In this document: piece after piece, positions 1 to 8,891 of the stretch
Position numbering within the stretch: the first letter of the stretch is position 1
Layout: the number at the start of each line of letters is the position of its first letter
Origin: Provencibacterium sp.
GTDB lineage: Bacteria > Bacillota > Clostridia > Oscillospirales > Ruminococcaceae
Length of the DNA stretch: 64,000 bases
Direction: 5' to 3'
Assembly: GCA_022793895.1 (NCBI GenBank)
Contig: JAAWDS010000010.1
Span: 85,877 to 149,876 of the forward strand
Translations under genes and position numbers: made by a program
Notes under the pieces: model-generated
Told to the model about the DNA's origin: nothing
Database searches by the model: none
The model's input: the letters and a program-made list of their open reading frames with translations, nothing else

Positions 1-32
1 GTTCATAGCCCGTTTTTGAAGCGGCGCCATAA

Positions 33-84
33 CCCGCGCCGCCCCGAATACCAGAGATTTTCGGGGCGGCGCGGGCCTTTTTCT
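33..84 (+). terminator. Strong intrinsic terminator
   Basis: Arms 33-47 and 61-75 are perfectly complementary over 15 bp and GC-rich, with a 13-nt loop, followed by a T-rich run at 76-84. It probably ends a plus-strand gene that lies before the window. No gene is visible in bases 1-154. Confidence 0.8.
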
Positions 85-154
85 GTCTTATTTTTTTAAT
101 CCCTCCGGCTGTGCAAAACCGGTGCGGGAAGAACCCTTTTCCGTTCTCCGGCGG

Positions 155-2038
155 CTACCGGTCAATCCGCTCTAAACCTTGGTGATCCAAAATAGCGGTG
201 CTGCCGCCGCAGCGGATCTCCAGCCTTTCGGTGTTGAACTCCGCCGTGCAGTAAGGGTTGTCATAGCGCGGGTAGCCGTGCAGCGGGACCGGCTCCCCAG
301 CGACGGTCAGCGGCTTCACCCATCCGAAGCGCATCTCTCCCTGGGAAGGGGACTGGTATTGGAAAGAGAGGGTGTCGCCCGTCAGCGCTTCGGCGCTAAA
401 ACGGGAACAGAAATCCTGAAAGCTGCCGTTCTGCGCCTTGGAACCCAGCTCCGTTACCCAGACGTTCGCATGCCCCGGTGCCATGTAATCAAACGGCTGC
501 CGGACCTCGATATCGGGGAACACGCTGGAAAAAGCCTCGCCGGCCGGCTTCCAGCGCGCGGGCAGCAGCGAACGCAGGGCAATATAGGCGTCGCCCTTGC
601 GGCCGAATACCCAGCCGTCCCGCTCCATCGTTTCATCAAACTGGTCGCGCGGGAAGTAGGCGTGGCTATAAAGATAGTCCACAAAATCCGGTTCGATCCG
701 GTAGATGCACAGCAGAACGTTTTCATGCGCCGCCGCGCGGGGCAGGTTGAGGTTGCCGGCGAGCTGGTTGGGCCGGGCGGTGTAATCGTCCGATGCCGGG
801 CTGGTGGTAAAGACCTGAACCCCGCCGCCCAGATGGGCCGCCCAGGGATGCTGCTGATAGCCCATGCGCCCCTTGCGGAAATCCTGGGCGCAGCTGAGCA
901 GGTAATCCGGCGTTTTGTAGGTATAGATGTTGACCTCGGTCATCGCCGTGTAATCCGGCGTGCCCTCCGGGCAGGGGAGGCCCGCCTCGTCGCTGCGGTC
1001 ATAGCGTTCCTTGTAGGCGCGCACCCGGTTTACCATCCAGTTCCAATAGGGGTAGACCTTGAGCGAGTTCTCTATCACAAGGCGATCGGAGTAGGCTTGA
1101 ATGCCCCAGAACAGCATAATGTTATCAAAATCAGCGGGATCAACGCCGTAGTATTTCGCGTCCGCCACATCGATGCTCATCCGCTCCCGGTTGATCATGA
1201 CGGCCGGTTTATCCAGCGCCGCCTTGCGGATCGCCTCCGGGAGCCGGTAGTCATAGAGAGCGAGCAGCGCCGCCGCGTCGGAGAACTGATCGCCGCAGCC
1301 CTCGCCCCAGTAGAGCGCGCAGACGGGGGAGACGCCCTGCCCCTTCGGAGAAACGAGCGACGGCGCATAGATCCGGCCGTGGGTGCCGCACAAGAAGCCG
1401 TCCTGTGCGTTGACGGCGACGTCAAACATCAGCATGTCAACGAGCATGAGGCAGCGCAGGCGGATATCCTCCTCATCCGCGCAATAGGCCAGCCCCAAAA
1501 GCGCCTCGATGTCCTCGCAGTAATAGCCGTCGGTCAGCCATTCCGAGAAGCCGAAGCGGGTCCGCCAATCGATCCAGCGCCGGATATAGGCGAGGGCGTG
1601 CTCCTTATGCCAGGCGCCGGTTTCCCCGTTGGAGGAGAACACCCGATCGGGGAGGAGCTGGCCAACCAGATATTCCGCGCTGTGGAAAAGGATCTGATGG
1701 TTTTCGGTAAAGAAACAGGCGTGTACCTCGCCGGGCTCATCCAGCCAGTATTTGAAGCCGGCGAGGCTTTCTTCGATCTTTTGAGCATAGCCCTCCGGCA
1801 GCAAGGAACGGTGCCGGCGCAGCATGAGCTGGAGCGCGGGAATGTAGAAGTCGGCGCAGTCGTTGCGCGCATCTACCCATTGGAGCGTAGCGTCCAGGCA
1901 TTCGGTGTTCAGCGCAGGCGCGCTCTCGCCGCGGGCCATGAGCTCCAGCTTGACGAGCTCTTGAAAAGGGCTCCCCTTCAGCCGGCGATCCTTCACGGGC
2001 AAACGGACAGATTGACGCAGATATTCCAAGTTGGTCAT
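155..2038 (-). CDS. Putative glycan-active toroid/beta-sandwich protein, family not identified
   Basis: This 627-residue protein has no signal peptide or membrane segment, so it is probably cytosolic. The N-terminal ~350 residues are helical and rich in Trp, Tyr and Asp, as in alpha/alpha-toroid glycan-active proteins. The C-terminal ~250 residues look beta-rich, as in the sandwich that follows the toroid in heparinase II/III-like lyases. I do not recognise an exact family or a catalytic motif. It starts at ATG 2038 and is divergent from an Lpl-type oligosaccharide importer across a ~530-bp intergenic region, which suggests that it processes the imported glycan. A long antisense reading frame over the same bases is a codon-bias shadow. 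Coding status is secure; function is inferred from fold-like composition and context only. Confidence 0.75.
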   Translation of the reverse strand: MTNLEYLRQSVRLPVKDRRLKGSPFQELVKLELMARGESAPALNTECLDATLQWVDARNDCADFYIPALQLMLRRHRSLLPEGYAQKIEESLAGFKYWLDEPGEVHACFFTENHQILFHSAEYLVGQLLPDRVFSSNGETGAWHKEHALAYIRRWIDWRTRFGFSEWLTDGYYCEDIEALLGLAYCADEEDIRLRCLMLVDMLMFDVAVNAQDGFLCGTHGRIYAPSLVSPKGQGVSPVCALYWGEGCGDQFSDAAALLALYDYRLPEAIRKAALDKPAVMINRERMSIDVADAKYYGVDPADFDNIMLFWGIQAYSDRLVIENSLKVYPYWNWMVNRVRAYKERYDRSDEAGLPCPEGTPDYTAMTEVNIYTYKTPDYLLSCAQDFRKGRMGYQQHPWAAHLGGGVQVFTTSPASDDYTARPNQLAGNLNLPRAAAHENVLLCIYRIEPDFVDYLYSHAYFPRDQFDETMERDGWVFGRKGDAYIALRSLLPARWKPAGEAFSSVFPDIEVRQPFDYMAPGHANVWVTELGSKAQNGSFQDFCSRFSAEALTGDTLSFQYQSPSQGEMRFGWVKPLTVAGEPVPLHGYPRYDNPYCTAEFNTERLEIRCGGSTAILDHQGLERIDR

Positions 2039-2315
2039 TTGAAATCTTCCTTCCTAAATAGGTGATGATTTTGGAATATCCGGTGTTGTGTGCAGCAGAA
2101 AATGTTCGGAAGCCTGCCGCTTTTCAAAAATAACATAAATCCCCTTCATTGCATCCCTTATATTAACAAAAACGCCGGTAAAATACAAGGCTTCCGGCAG
2201 CAGAATTTTTCGGCCCGGCATTCTATCCATTCCTCTTAAAAAAGACATATCTCCTAAAAATATAAAGCAAAATTCGTGTGTTCATACATATATACCGATA
2301 AAATTTAAATATCTC

Positions 2316-2344
2316 TTGTGTTTTTTTGTCCTTTGTACTATAAT
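2316..2344 (+). promoter_or_regulatory. Sigma-A-type promoter of the ABC operon leader
   Basis: A -35 TTGTGT at 2316-2321 and a perfect -10 TATAAT at 2339-2344 are separated by 17 bp. Transcription would begin near 2351, giving a leader of about 215 nt before the first permease start at 2566. Confidence 0.6.
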
Positions 2345-2397
2345 GCACTTGCAAGAGAGCGGGTGGCCGTCCGTTTCATCCGTTTGAAGCATAAATC

Positions 2398-2437
2398 GTC
2401 CGGTGTTGTTAAAACTATAGGTTTAACAACACCGGAC
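2398..2437 (+). promoter_or_regulatory. Long perfect stem-loop in the ABC operon leader
   Basis: Arms 2398-2413 and 2422-2437 form a perfect 16-bp inverted repeat around the 8-nt loop ACTATAGG. No T-run follows, so it is not a simple terminator. It lies between the leader promoter and an intrinsic terminator, as expected of an attenuator leader or a small RNA. It could instead be a DNA operator. Confidence 0.6.
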
Positions 2438-2475
2438 TATCTGCAATTAGGGGATTTAACGGGTTAAAATATTGT

Positions 2476-2505
2476 GCAGCTTGCAAAGTGCAAGCTGCTT
2501 TTTTT
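2476..2505 (+). terminator. Intrinsic terminator inside the leader, upstream of the permease genes
   Basis: Arms GCAGCTTGCA (2476-2485) and TGCAAGCTGC (2489-2498) are perfect over 10 bp with a 3-nt loop and are followed by seven T residues (2499-2505). It lies 60 bp before the first permease start and would stop transcription from the 2316-2344 promoter unless relieved. The unit is therefore either an attenuator or a ~155-nt small RNA gene. Confidence 0.75.
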
Positions 2506-2565
2506 GTACATATATACAAGCCATAGATTATTATCGAAACCTATAAATAGGAGGAATGCGTTGAT

Positions 2566-3507
2566 ATGATTGCGGAAGCCCGTGCGGGCAACAAGCTCAA
2601 AAAGAAGGGGGTTTTTTACTATCTCAAAAGGGATTTTGAACTCTATCTGCTTCTGCTTCTGCCCGTTGTTTATTATGTGGTGTTTAAGTATGTACCCATG
2701 TACGGCGTAACCATTGCCTTCAAGGATTACAACATGTTCAAGGGGATCTTAGCCAGCGACTGGGTGGGGCTGGATGTCTTTAAAGAAATTTTCCAAATGA
2801 AAAATTTCTACACGGTTGTCCGCAATACCTTCTTAATCAACGGCTTCGACCTGCTGCTCGGCTTCCCTGCGCCGGTTCTGCTGGCGATTCTCCTCAATGA
2901 AATCCGCAGCGTTCATTTCAAAAAAATTTCCCAAACGGTGCTCTACCTTCCCCATTTCCTTTCCTGGGTCATCATCGGCGGCATTGCCTACCAGATTTTT
3001 GCCACGCAGTCGGGCATGATCAACACCACCCTGCGGCAGATGGGCTTTGAATCCATCCCCTTTTTGACCGAGAAATGGCACTGGCTCTTTACCTATGTAG
3101 GGATTGGCATCTGGCAGAGCATGGGCTGGGGAACGATCATCTATCTGGCGGCGATCACAGGCATCAACAGCGAGCTTTATGAGGCGGCGGAGGTGGATGG
3201 CGCGAGCCGCCTGCAAAAAATCTGGCACATCACCATCCCCGGCATTATGTCCACCATTGTGATCATGTTGATCCTGCGCATGGGGCAGATCATTACCATC
3301 GGCTTTGACCGGCCCTATGTTCTCGGGAACCCGCTGGTTACAGATTTTTCGGAGGTTATCAGTACCTTTACCTACCACTATGGCTTGAAAGCCGCCCGGT
3401 ATTCGCTGGCGACCGCCGTGGGGCTGTTCCAGTCGGTGATCGGCATTATCTTCTTAACGAGCACCAACGCGATCGCCAAGAAGTGCGGTGAAACCGGAAT
3501 CTGGTAA
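2566..3507 (+). CDS. Sugar ABC transporter permease, LplB/YtmP type
   Basis: This is an inner-membrane permease of a CUT1-type carbohydrate importer with six predicted membrane segments in 313 residues. The cytoplasmic EAA loop that docks the ATPase is clear (EAAEVDGASRLQKIWHITIP near residue 205). The N terminus, with YLLLLLPVVYYVVFKYVPMYG, is typical of LplB relatives of polysaccharide and oligosaccharide systems. AGGAGG at 2549-2554 supports ATG 2566. It is the first gene of an operon with a second permease and a binding lipoprotein. As usual for this family no ATPase is encoded, so a shared MsmK-like ATPase elsewhere is presumed. Substrate unknown. Confidence 0.92.
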   Translation: MIAEARAGNKLKKKGVFYYLKRDFELYLLLLLPVVYYVVFKYVPMYGVTIAFKDYNMFKGILASDWVGLDVFKEIFQMKNFYTVVRNTFLINGFDLLLGFPAPVLLAILLNEIRSVHFKKISQTVLYLPHFLSWVIIGGIAYQIFATQSGMINTTLRQMGFESIPFLTEKWHWLFTYVGIGIWQSMGWGTIIYLAAITGINSELYEAAEVDGASRLQKIWHITIPGIMSTIVIMLILRMGQIITIGFDRPYVLGNPLVTDFSEVISTFTYHYGLKAARYSLATAVGLFQSVIGIIFLTSTNAIAKKCGETGIW

Positions 3508-3539
3508 AACAGCTATCCCTTAAAGGAGATGAGAAGGAT

Positions 3540-4418
3540 TTGCACGCTTTAAAAAAGGTTTCCGCGGGAACGGTTTTCATCTATGCGCTGGTAACGGTAA
3601 TTGTGCTGGTTTGCTTGTTTCCGTTCCTGCACATCTTCGCCATGTCTTTCAGCTCCAATCATGCGATTATGTCCAACCTGGTTGGAATCTGGCCGGTGGA
3701 ATTCAGCCTGAACGCCTATCAGGTGGTATTCCGGGATAACACCATGATCCATTCGCTGCTTTATACCATCCTGATGACGGTGACGTACACGGCGATTTCG
3801 GTTCTGCTGACGATTTTTACCGCCTATCCGCTGAGCAAGAAGGAGCTGAAGGGCCGGAACGTGCTGCTGGCGTTCTTTATTTTCACCATGTATTTCTCAG
3901 GCGGCATGATACCGGACTATCTGCTTGTGCGCAACCTTGGGCTGATCAACAGCGTTTGGGCGCTGATTCTGCCGGGGGCTATCAGCACCTACAACATGAT
4001 TATCATGAAGACCTTTTTCGGCAGCATCCCGGACAGCATCAAGGAATCGGCGCGGCTGGACGGCTGTTCGGAGATCCGGCTGCTGTTCACCATCGTCCTC
4101 CCGCTTTCGACCGCCTCGATTGCAACCATCAGCCTGTTCTATGCGGTCGGAAAATGGAACGCCTTCCAGGACGCCCTGTTTTACATCTCGGACCAGGCCC
4201 TCTATCCGTTGCAGCTCAAGCTCTATAACATTGTTTTTAACAGCATGAGCGTTGAGATTACCGCGCAGGAGGGGATGACGGACGTTTTCAGCAACATAAC
4301 CGCAGAGAGCCTCAAGGCGGCCTGCATTATGTTCGCCACCCTTCCCATCATCCTGGTTTATCCCTGGCTGCAAAAGTATTTCATTCATGGCGTCATGATC
4401 GGAGCCGTGAAGGAATAA
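3540..4418 (+). CDS. Sugar ABC transporter permease, LplC/YtcP type
   Basis: This is the second permease of the importer, 292 residues with six predicted helices. The EAA-loop equivalent is near residue 165 (IKESARLDGCSEIRLLFTIV), and the C-terminal YFIHGVMIGAVKE is characteristic of LplC relatives. It starts with TTG at 3540, supported by AAAGGAG about 12 bp upstream, and lies 32 bp after the first permease. It would pair with that permease to form the translocation channel. Confidence 0.92.
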   Translation: MHALKKVSAGTVFIYALVTVIVLVCLFPFLHIFAMSFSSNHAIMSNLVGIWPVEFSLNAYQVVFRDNTMIHSLLYTILMTVTYTAISVLLTIFTAYPLSKKELKGRNVLLAFFIFTMYFSGGMIPDYLLVRNLGLINSVWALILPGAISTYNMIIMKTFFGSIPDSIKESARLDGCSEIRLLFTIVLPLSTASIATISLFYAVGKWNAFQDALFYISDQALYPLQLKLYNIVFNSMSVEITAQEGMTDVFSNITAESLKAACIMFATLPIILVYPWLQKYFIHGVMIGAVKE

Positions 4419-4480
4419 CCCCATTTTGTGATTCGTGGAAGAGATCCATGATGATACTTGAAGCAAAAGGAGAGAGATTC

Positions 4481-6142
4481 ATGAAAAAGACCAGAATGCC
4501 GGCCGTTCTGCTTGCGGCAGCCCTGCTGTTCAGCGCCTGCCAGAGCGGGGGCCCGTCCGCATCCTCCAACGCAGCCCCCTCCAGCAGCGCGCCGGCTTCC
4601 AGCGCACCCGCCTCTTCCAGCGCGGCGGAGTCCAGCTCCCAACCGGACGAATCCGGTGCTCCCACACTGGAAGGGGAGCACGAGCTGACGGTTGAGATCT
4701 TTGAGCGCGGCGTCGCCGGACAGCTCCCGGCCGACAAGAGCTTCCACACCGATTGGATCCGGGAGAACTTTGCCAAAGAGCATCCCAATATCAAGCTCAA
4801 TTACATGCCTGTTCCCCGTGCGCAGGAGCTGGAAAAGCTGAATATCCTTATGGCCTCCAAGGAAGCGCCGGATATCTGCGTGCTCTACAACACCGAAACG
4901 CTTTACAGCTATGTTGATCAGGGCGGCGTTGCCGAGCTGGGCGAGGCGATTGAAAAATATGGCCCGAACCTTCAGGCCTATCTGGGCGATTCGATGGAAT
5001 ACGGCATCTTTAACGGTAAGCAATATGCCCTTTCCGCCAAGCGCGTGAACCAGGCGAAGCATGGCTCCTACATCCGGAAGGATTGGCTGGATAAGCTGGG
5101 GCTCTCGGTTCCCGCCAACATGGAGGAGTTCCATGAAGCGCTGCTCGCTTTTAAAGAGAAGGATCCCGGCGGATTGGGCAGCGAAACCATCCCCTTCGCC
5201 ATGAACGCCGATTTCTCCGAATCGACCTGGCCGATCTCGCCCATCCTGGATTCCTTCACCGAAGAGATGAGCGACGAAGATTTCTATTGCCTGCCCCGGT
5301 ATATGTGGCCCGGCGTGAAAGAGGGCGTCCGCTTTGTGAACCAGCTGTTCAATGAGGGGCTTATCAACGTGGACTTCCCGTTGGACAACGATAAGGCGGT
5401 CTATAAAGAGTTGATCGCGCAGGGGAAGGTGGGCGCCTTCATTAACAATACCGCTTTCCCTCTGGGCAACGGTACCGACGCGGCGATCACCAACCTACAA
5501 AAGAACGTCCCCGGCGCGGAGCTGATCCCGATGGATCCATTTATCAACGAAGCGCGCGGCGGAAAGACCTGGAAGCAGGTTTATGACCCGACGGGCATCT
5601 ACATCTTTGTCCCCAGCTTTTCTAAGAGCGTGGATGCCGCGGTCGTTTATCTCGATTGGATTACGCGCAGCGATAACCTGTTCTTCCTCCACAACGGCGT
5701 TGAGGGCGAGCACTATGAAATGAAGGACGGCATTCCGGTTCCGCTCGTCGTGCCGGATGATAACCCCCGCAAGATGTCCCCCGCTACCATAGATGTTACC
5801 CTGACCACCAACGGGCAGGATCTGGGAGATCCGGAGCTGAACCGGAAGCTGTTCAGCCTTTCCTACACCGATCCGGCGCAGCAAGCGCTTTATGAGCAGG
5901 AATATGTGCTTTCCACCAAGGATGGCTACCTGCTGCCGCGCTTTGACCGCCCGATCCAGTCGCAGCTTAAATACAACAGCGTTTTGAAGAATTTTGAAAC
6001 CGAGATCCTGGTCAAGTCGGTGACGGCTCCTGCCGATCAGTTTGACGCCACCTTTGACGGGCTCATCCAGGAATACCTGACGCTGGGCGCGCAGGAGGTC
6101 ATTGACGAAAAGCGCGTCGCCTACCAGGAAATGAAGGGCTGA
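4481..6142 (+). CDS. Extracellular solute-binding lipoprotein, LipO/YtcQ type
   Basis: This is the substrate-binding component of the importer. The lipobox LFSAC places the lipidated Cys at residue 20, followed by a ~40-residue Ser/Ala/Pro linker and then a family-1 binding fold. The start is ATG 4481 with AAGGAGAG just upstream; an in-frame ATG at 4448 lacks a ribosome site and would put 11 residues before the signal peptide. The mature protein is long (553 residues in total), as usual for Lpl-type oligosaccharide receptors. The ligand cannot be read from sequence; the divergent toroid protein suggests a glycan. Confidence 0.92.
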   Translation: MKKTRMPAVLLAAALLFSACQSGGPSASSNAAPSSSAPASSAPASSSAAESSSQPDESGAPTLEGEHELTVEIFERGVAGQLPADKSFHTDWIRENFAKEHPNIKLNYMPVPRAQELEKLNILMASKEAPDICVLYNTETLYSYVDQGGVAELGEAIEKYGPNLQAYLGDSMEYGIFNGKQYALSAKRVNQAKHGSYIRKDWLDKLGLSVPANMEEFHEALLAFKEKDPGGLGSETIPFAMNADFSESTWPISPILDSFTEEMSDEDFYCLPRYMWPGVKEGVRFVNQLFNEGLINVDFPLDNDKAVYKELIAQGKVGAFINNTAFPLGNGTDAAITNLQKNVPGAELIPMDPFINEARGGKTWKQVYDPTGIYIFVPSFSKSVDAAVVYLDWITRSDNLFFLHNGVEGEHYEMKDGIPVPLVVPDDNPRKMSPATIDVTLTTNGQDLGDPELNRKLFSLSYTDPAQQALYEQEYVLSTKDGYLLPRFDRPIQSQLKYNSVLKNFETEILVKSVTAPADQFDATFDGLIQEYLTLGAQEVIDEKRVAYQEMKG

Positions 6143-6168
6143 ACCCTCTAAAAATTGGATAGTCCTCC

Positions 6169-6203
6169 GGACAGGCTGCTTCCCTTGGGGGAGCAGCCTG
6201 TCC
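6169..6203. repeat. Stem-loop downstream of the binding protein
   Basis: Arms 6169-6180 and 6192-6203 are perfect over 12 bp and can extend inward by four more pairs. No T-run follows. It may stabilise the 3' end of the operon mRNA or act with the terminator at 6247. Confidence 0.5.
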
Positions 6204-6246
6204 ATATCCCGGCCAAACGGCAGGCGAGAGGCTGCCCATGAACAGA

Positions 6247-6280
6247 TCCGTTCCTTTGAGCATTTGGAACGGGATTTTTT
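6247..6280 (+). terminator. Intrinsic terminator of the ABC operon
   Basis: TCCGTTCC (6247-6254) pairs with GGAACGGG (6266-6273), including one G-U pair, followed by ATTTTTT. It is 105 bp after the binding-protein stop. Confidence 0.65.
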
Positions 6281-6298
6281 GGGGGAGATAGAGACAAG

Positions 6299-6340
6299 CC
6301 GCTGAAAAAGCAGAAGTTTTCTTACAAGTTTTTGCAGCGG
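6299..6340. repeat. Degenerate member of the CCGCTGCAAAA palindrome family
   Basis: The arm at 6299-6309 (CCGCTGAAAAA) and the arm at 6329-6340 (TTTTTGCAGCGG) form an 11-bp imperfect inverted repeat. Its core matches the much longer palindromes at 20704-20742 and 53533-53571. Confidence 0.4.
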
Positions 6341-6553
6341 GGAAAGGAAAAAAGTGATAAAATAGAAGGGGATCAACGGAAATGCGGGAAAAGGCTGTAG
6401 GAAATCGGAAGACGGTAAAAATTTGAGCCTACAGCAGCCGCGGGGCTTCGTCTGTAGATATATGGGGATGGATGCTAAACGGCCTGCGCGGCGCCGGCAT
6501 TGTGCGGCTGGCGGGAATTAAGACGGGGAAATTTTCTCAGGAGGTGCAGTCAA

Positions 6554-7483
6554 TTGAGATGTTTTGAGAGCGGGCTGCTGGACGGGTTCCGCCTGCGGGT
6601 GGCTGAGAAGCAGCTGGGGGTCTATGGGATTCATCTTTATAAGGAGGGCTATGCGCCGCTCCAATTCCGGTTCCGGAGCGATGACCGGACACACCTTTTC
6701 TCCGGCTCCAAGGCGTTTACCTCGGTGGCGGTGGGGATCGCTATCGGGGAGGGGCGGATTTCTATGGCGGACGCCGTTCTCTCCTTCTTCCCTGAATTTG
6801 CGGGGGAGGCAGCGCAGGGGGCGGAGAAGATAACCGTGCGCGACCTGCTGCAAATGCGGGCCGGGCATGGCGGTATGCTGTATACCACCCATGAGCAGAG
6901 CCAATATACGGGAGGGGACTGGGCAAAGCGGTTTTTGTCGATGCCGGCAGTCCATCCGGCCGGTACCCGGTTCCTGTATGATAACGGATGCAGCTATATG
7001 CTTTCGCGCGTTTTAGAGAAAGCGACGGGGGAGACGCTCAAGGAGTATCTGGTCCCCCGGCTGTTCGATCCGCTGGGCATCCCGAACCCGCAATGGCATA
7101 CCTGCCCGGACGGGCACACCTTGGGAGCGACGGGCCTGTTCCTTTCGACGGAGGAGTTTTCCCGGCTGGGACGGCTGCTGCTTTTCCAGGGGGAATGGGA
7201 AGGGAAAGAGCTTGTGCCTGCGGATTACATCCGGCAGGCGGCCGAGGATACCGTTACGGTCGAAGGCTTCGGCGATCCGGAAAACCAAGCAGGTTACGGC
7301 TATCAGCTCTGGGGCTGCACCTGCGGGAACGCCTACCGCGCAGATGGAAAGTTCGGACAGTATTCGGTGGTCTTTCCGCAGCAGCGCGCCGTTGTCACCA
7401 TAACGGCTCACAATGAAGGGGTTGCCAACGATATCCTACGCGCGATTTATGACGAGGTAATCCCGCGCCTGCCCGATTGCTGA
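6554..7483 (+). CDS. Serine beta-lactamase-like hydrolase (class C / penicillin-binding fold)
   Basis: This 309-residue protein is of the beta-lactamase superfamily (Pfam Beta-lactamase). The catalytic SxxK is SGSK at residues 50-53, and the YxN-type motif is YDN near residue 143 (RFLYDNGCSYML). No signal peptide is seen, so an intracellular esterase, amidase or peptidase is more likely than drug resistance. The best start is TTG 6554, with AGGAGGT at 6539-6545 and 8-nt spacing; an in-frame ATG at 6500 has no ribosome site. It stands alone after the ABC operon terminator. Substrate unknown. Confidence 0.85.
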   Translation: MRCFESGLLDGFRLRVAEKQLGVYGIHLYKEGYAPLQFRFRSDDRTHLFSGSKAFTSVAVGIAIGEGRISMADAVLSFFPEFAGEAAQGAEKITVRDLLQMRAGHGGMLYTTHEQSQYTGGDWAKRFLSMPAVHPAGTRFLYDNGCSYMLSRVLEKATGETLKEYLVPRLFDPLGIPNPQWHTCPDGHTLGATGLFLSTEEFSRLGRLLLFQGEWEGKELVPADYIRQAAEDTVTVEGFGDPENQAGYGYQLWGCTCGNAYRADGKFGQYSVVFPQQRAVVTITAHNEGVANDILRAIYDEVIPRLPDC

Positions 7484-7569
7484 GATTGTAAGGTTCCCTA
7501 AGGATGGGACGCGATCGGCATGCCCGGCAAAAACAGAGTCCGATCTCCTGTTGTAGACAGTGAAGGGCG

Positions 7570-7606
7570 CGTCTGGACGTTGGTTTATAAACGATACGTC
7601 CAGACG
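7570..7606. repeat. Inverted repeat in a gene-free stretch (7484-7951)
   Basis: CGTCTGGACGT (7570-7580) and ACGTCCAGACG (7596-7606) are perfect 11-bp arms with a 15-nt loop. No convincing gene lies between 7484 and the tRNA at 7992; short open frames there have no ribosome sites or recognisable similarity. Confidence 0.4.
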
Positions 7607-7951
7607 GGGCTTTGGCGAAGTGGGGAAGGGAATATCAAACGGAACCCCACAGCGTTTGGAGCGTCTGTTTCCAGCGGAGTCTGATCGGGGAGGCCAGCAT
7701 AATGCAACAGAAAGCCGCCCTGCGCGCGGGGGGAGCGCCCTGGCGCCTCCTGGCCGCAGGCAGATTTCCGGCGTGGGCTATCATTAACCAACAGCTACAG
7801 AAGGCGAAAAACGATATGGCCTCCAGCGCCAAGGAGTGGAAGACTCCGGACGATAGAACTGCCGCCGGTAGCGGTCGCCCGGATGCAAAATTATTATAAT
7901 ACCCTCGCTGTAAAGGATAAATGAAAGGGTCAAACCCCAAAAATGGACAGC

Positions 7952-7985
7952 AAAAAACCCCGCAAACACGCATGTTTACGAGGTT
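7952..7985 (-). terminator. Terminator of tRNA-Ser(GGA)
   Basis: On the minus strand, a hairpin with arms 7956-7968 and 7973-7985 (two mismatches) is followed by six T residues. It is 6 bp past the CCA end of the tRNA. Confidence 0.7.
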
Positions 7986-7991
7986 TTCTTT

Positions 7992-8084
7992 TGGCGGAGA
8001 AGGAGGGATTCGAACCCTCGAGGAGTTTTTGGCCCCTACACGATTTCCAGTCGTGCGCCCTCGACCAAGCTAGGCGACTTCTCC
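7992..8084 (-). tRNA. tRNA-Ser (anticodon GGA)
   Basis: The acceptor GGAGAAG pairs with CTTCTCC, followed by G and an encoded CCA (complement of 7992-7994). A long variable arm and GGTTCGAATCC T-arm are present. The anticodon GGA is the complement of 8046-8048, in an ACGACTGGAAATCGT stem-loop. It is 93 nt with CCA. It reads UCC and UCU serine codons. Confidence 0.95.
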
Positions 8085-8127
8085 AAACGATGGGATAAAA
8101 ATATACCAGCGCTTATCACGCCTAACT

Positions 8128-8156
8128 AGTATACCCGATTCGTGAGAAAAAATCAA
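8128..8156 (-). promoter_or_regulatory. Promoter of tRNA-Ser(GGA)
   Basis: On the minus strand, -35 TTGATT (8151-8156) and -10 TATACT (8128-8133) are spaced by 17 bp, about 44 bp upstream of the mature tRNA 5' end. Confidence 0.6.
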
Positions 8157-8165
8157 TCCCTATTT

Positions 8166-8891
8166 TCAAATTTTATCCTTTTCCGCCGCAAAATGTTCGA
8201 GCAGGCGGCTCGCGCTACAGGCGGCCAATTCTAATGTGCGTACCGGTTCGGCAATGTCCCAAAGATAGTGCGCATCAGAATTGGTGATCACCTGGCAGCC
8301 GGCAATTTTTCCCCGGTTTTCTTCCTCCGCTAAAAAACGCTCCGGCTCTTTGACCTCCACGACGGTAAAGCCGCACTCCGGCGGCAGAAAGCCCAGGTTG
8401 GAGAGCGCGCTGTAAGCGCTCTTGTCCACATGGGCGGGAAAAGCAAAGCCGCCGTATTTGCGCGCAAGAAGGGGAGCCTCGGCGATCGGAATGGTCGAAG
8501 CATTGATGAGCAGCCGGGGCTCCGATCGGAGTACGGCGTCGTTCTCATCCATCACCCACTGTTCCCCGAAGATTTCCGGCCGGTTCTCAATGGCAGGAAC
8601 GCGGCTGTATACCTCTTCATCAAACGCCATGGCCGCCTCCAATTCGGGGAACAGACAGACCACGTGGATTTCTTCCGCCGTGCACAGCTCCATCCCAGCG
8701 ATCGCCAAAATACCGCTGCGGCGGGCAACCTCTAAAAAAGCCGGACAGTTTTTACAACTGTTGTGATCGGTTAAAGCAACAACCTGCAACCCGTTGAGGA
8801 TCGCCATGTTGATCATGTTGTTCGGCGTCATGTCCGCGTCGCCGCAAGGGGAGAGGCAGGAGTGCATGTGCAGGTCATAGCTAAGTTTCAT
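8166..8891 (-). CDS. PHP-domain metal-dependent phosphoesterase
   Basis: This 241-residue protein has a PHP (polymerase and histidinol phosphatase) fold. Metal-binding motifs are visible: DLHMHSCLSPCGD at residues 6-18, TDHNS near 41, a GMELCTAEE motif near 66 and a C-terminal NSDAH. The substrate is probably a phosphoester or nucleotide but cannot be named. ATG 8891 overlaps the last codons of the upstream DRTGG gene by 11 bp, so the two are translationally coupled. It is the last gene of the minus-strand redox operon. PHP genes are commonly found in Clostridia beside DRTGG proteins and hydrogenase-related genes, which suggests a signalling role there. Confidence 0.88.
   Translation of the reverse strand: MKLSYDLHMHSCLSPCGDADMTPNNMINMAILNGLQVVALTDHNSCKNCPAFLEVARRSGILAIAGMELCTAEEIHVVCLFPELEAAMAFDEEVYSRVPAIENRPEIFGEQWVMDENDAVLRSEPRLLINASTIPIAEAPLLARKYGGFAFPAHVDKSAYSALSNLGFLPPECGFTVVEVKEPERFLAEEENRGKIAGCQVITNSDAHYLWDIAEPVRTLELAACSASRLLEHFAAEKDKI

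Noticed and set aside
179..2065. A 628-codon open frame on the plus strand over the toroid gene
   Set aside because: It is antisense to a coherent protein and has a composition (Arg/Ala/Val-rich) typical of GC-rich antisense frames. No ribosome site.
2054..2248. Possible 64-residue protein upstream of the toroid gene
   Set aside because: No ribosome site and no recognisable motif; it lies in a promoter region.
2398..2437. The leader palindrome as a Rex operator
   Set aside because: The half-sites TTGTTAA and TTAACAA are present but 10 bp apart instead of 4 bp; it is better read as an RNA stem or another regulator's site.
7560..7899. Short open frames between the beta-lactamase-like gene and tRNA-Ser
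   Set aside because: Several overlapping frames on both strands, none with a ribosome site or a known pattern.
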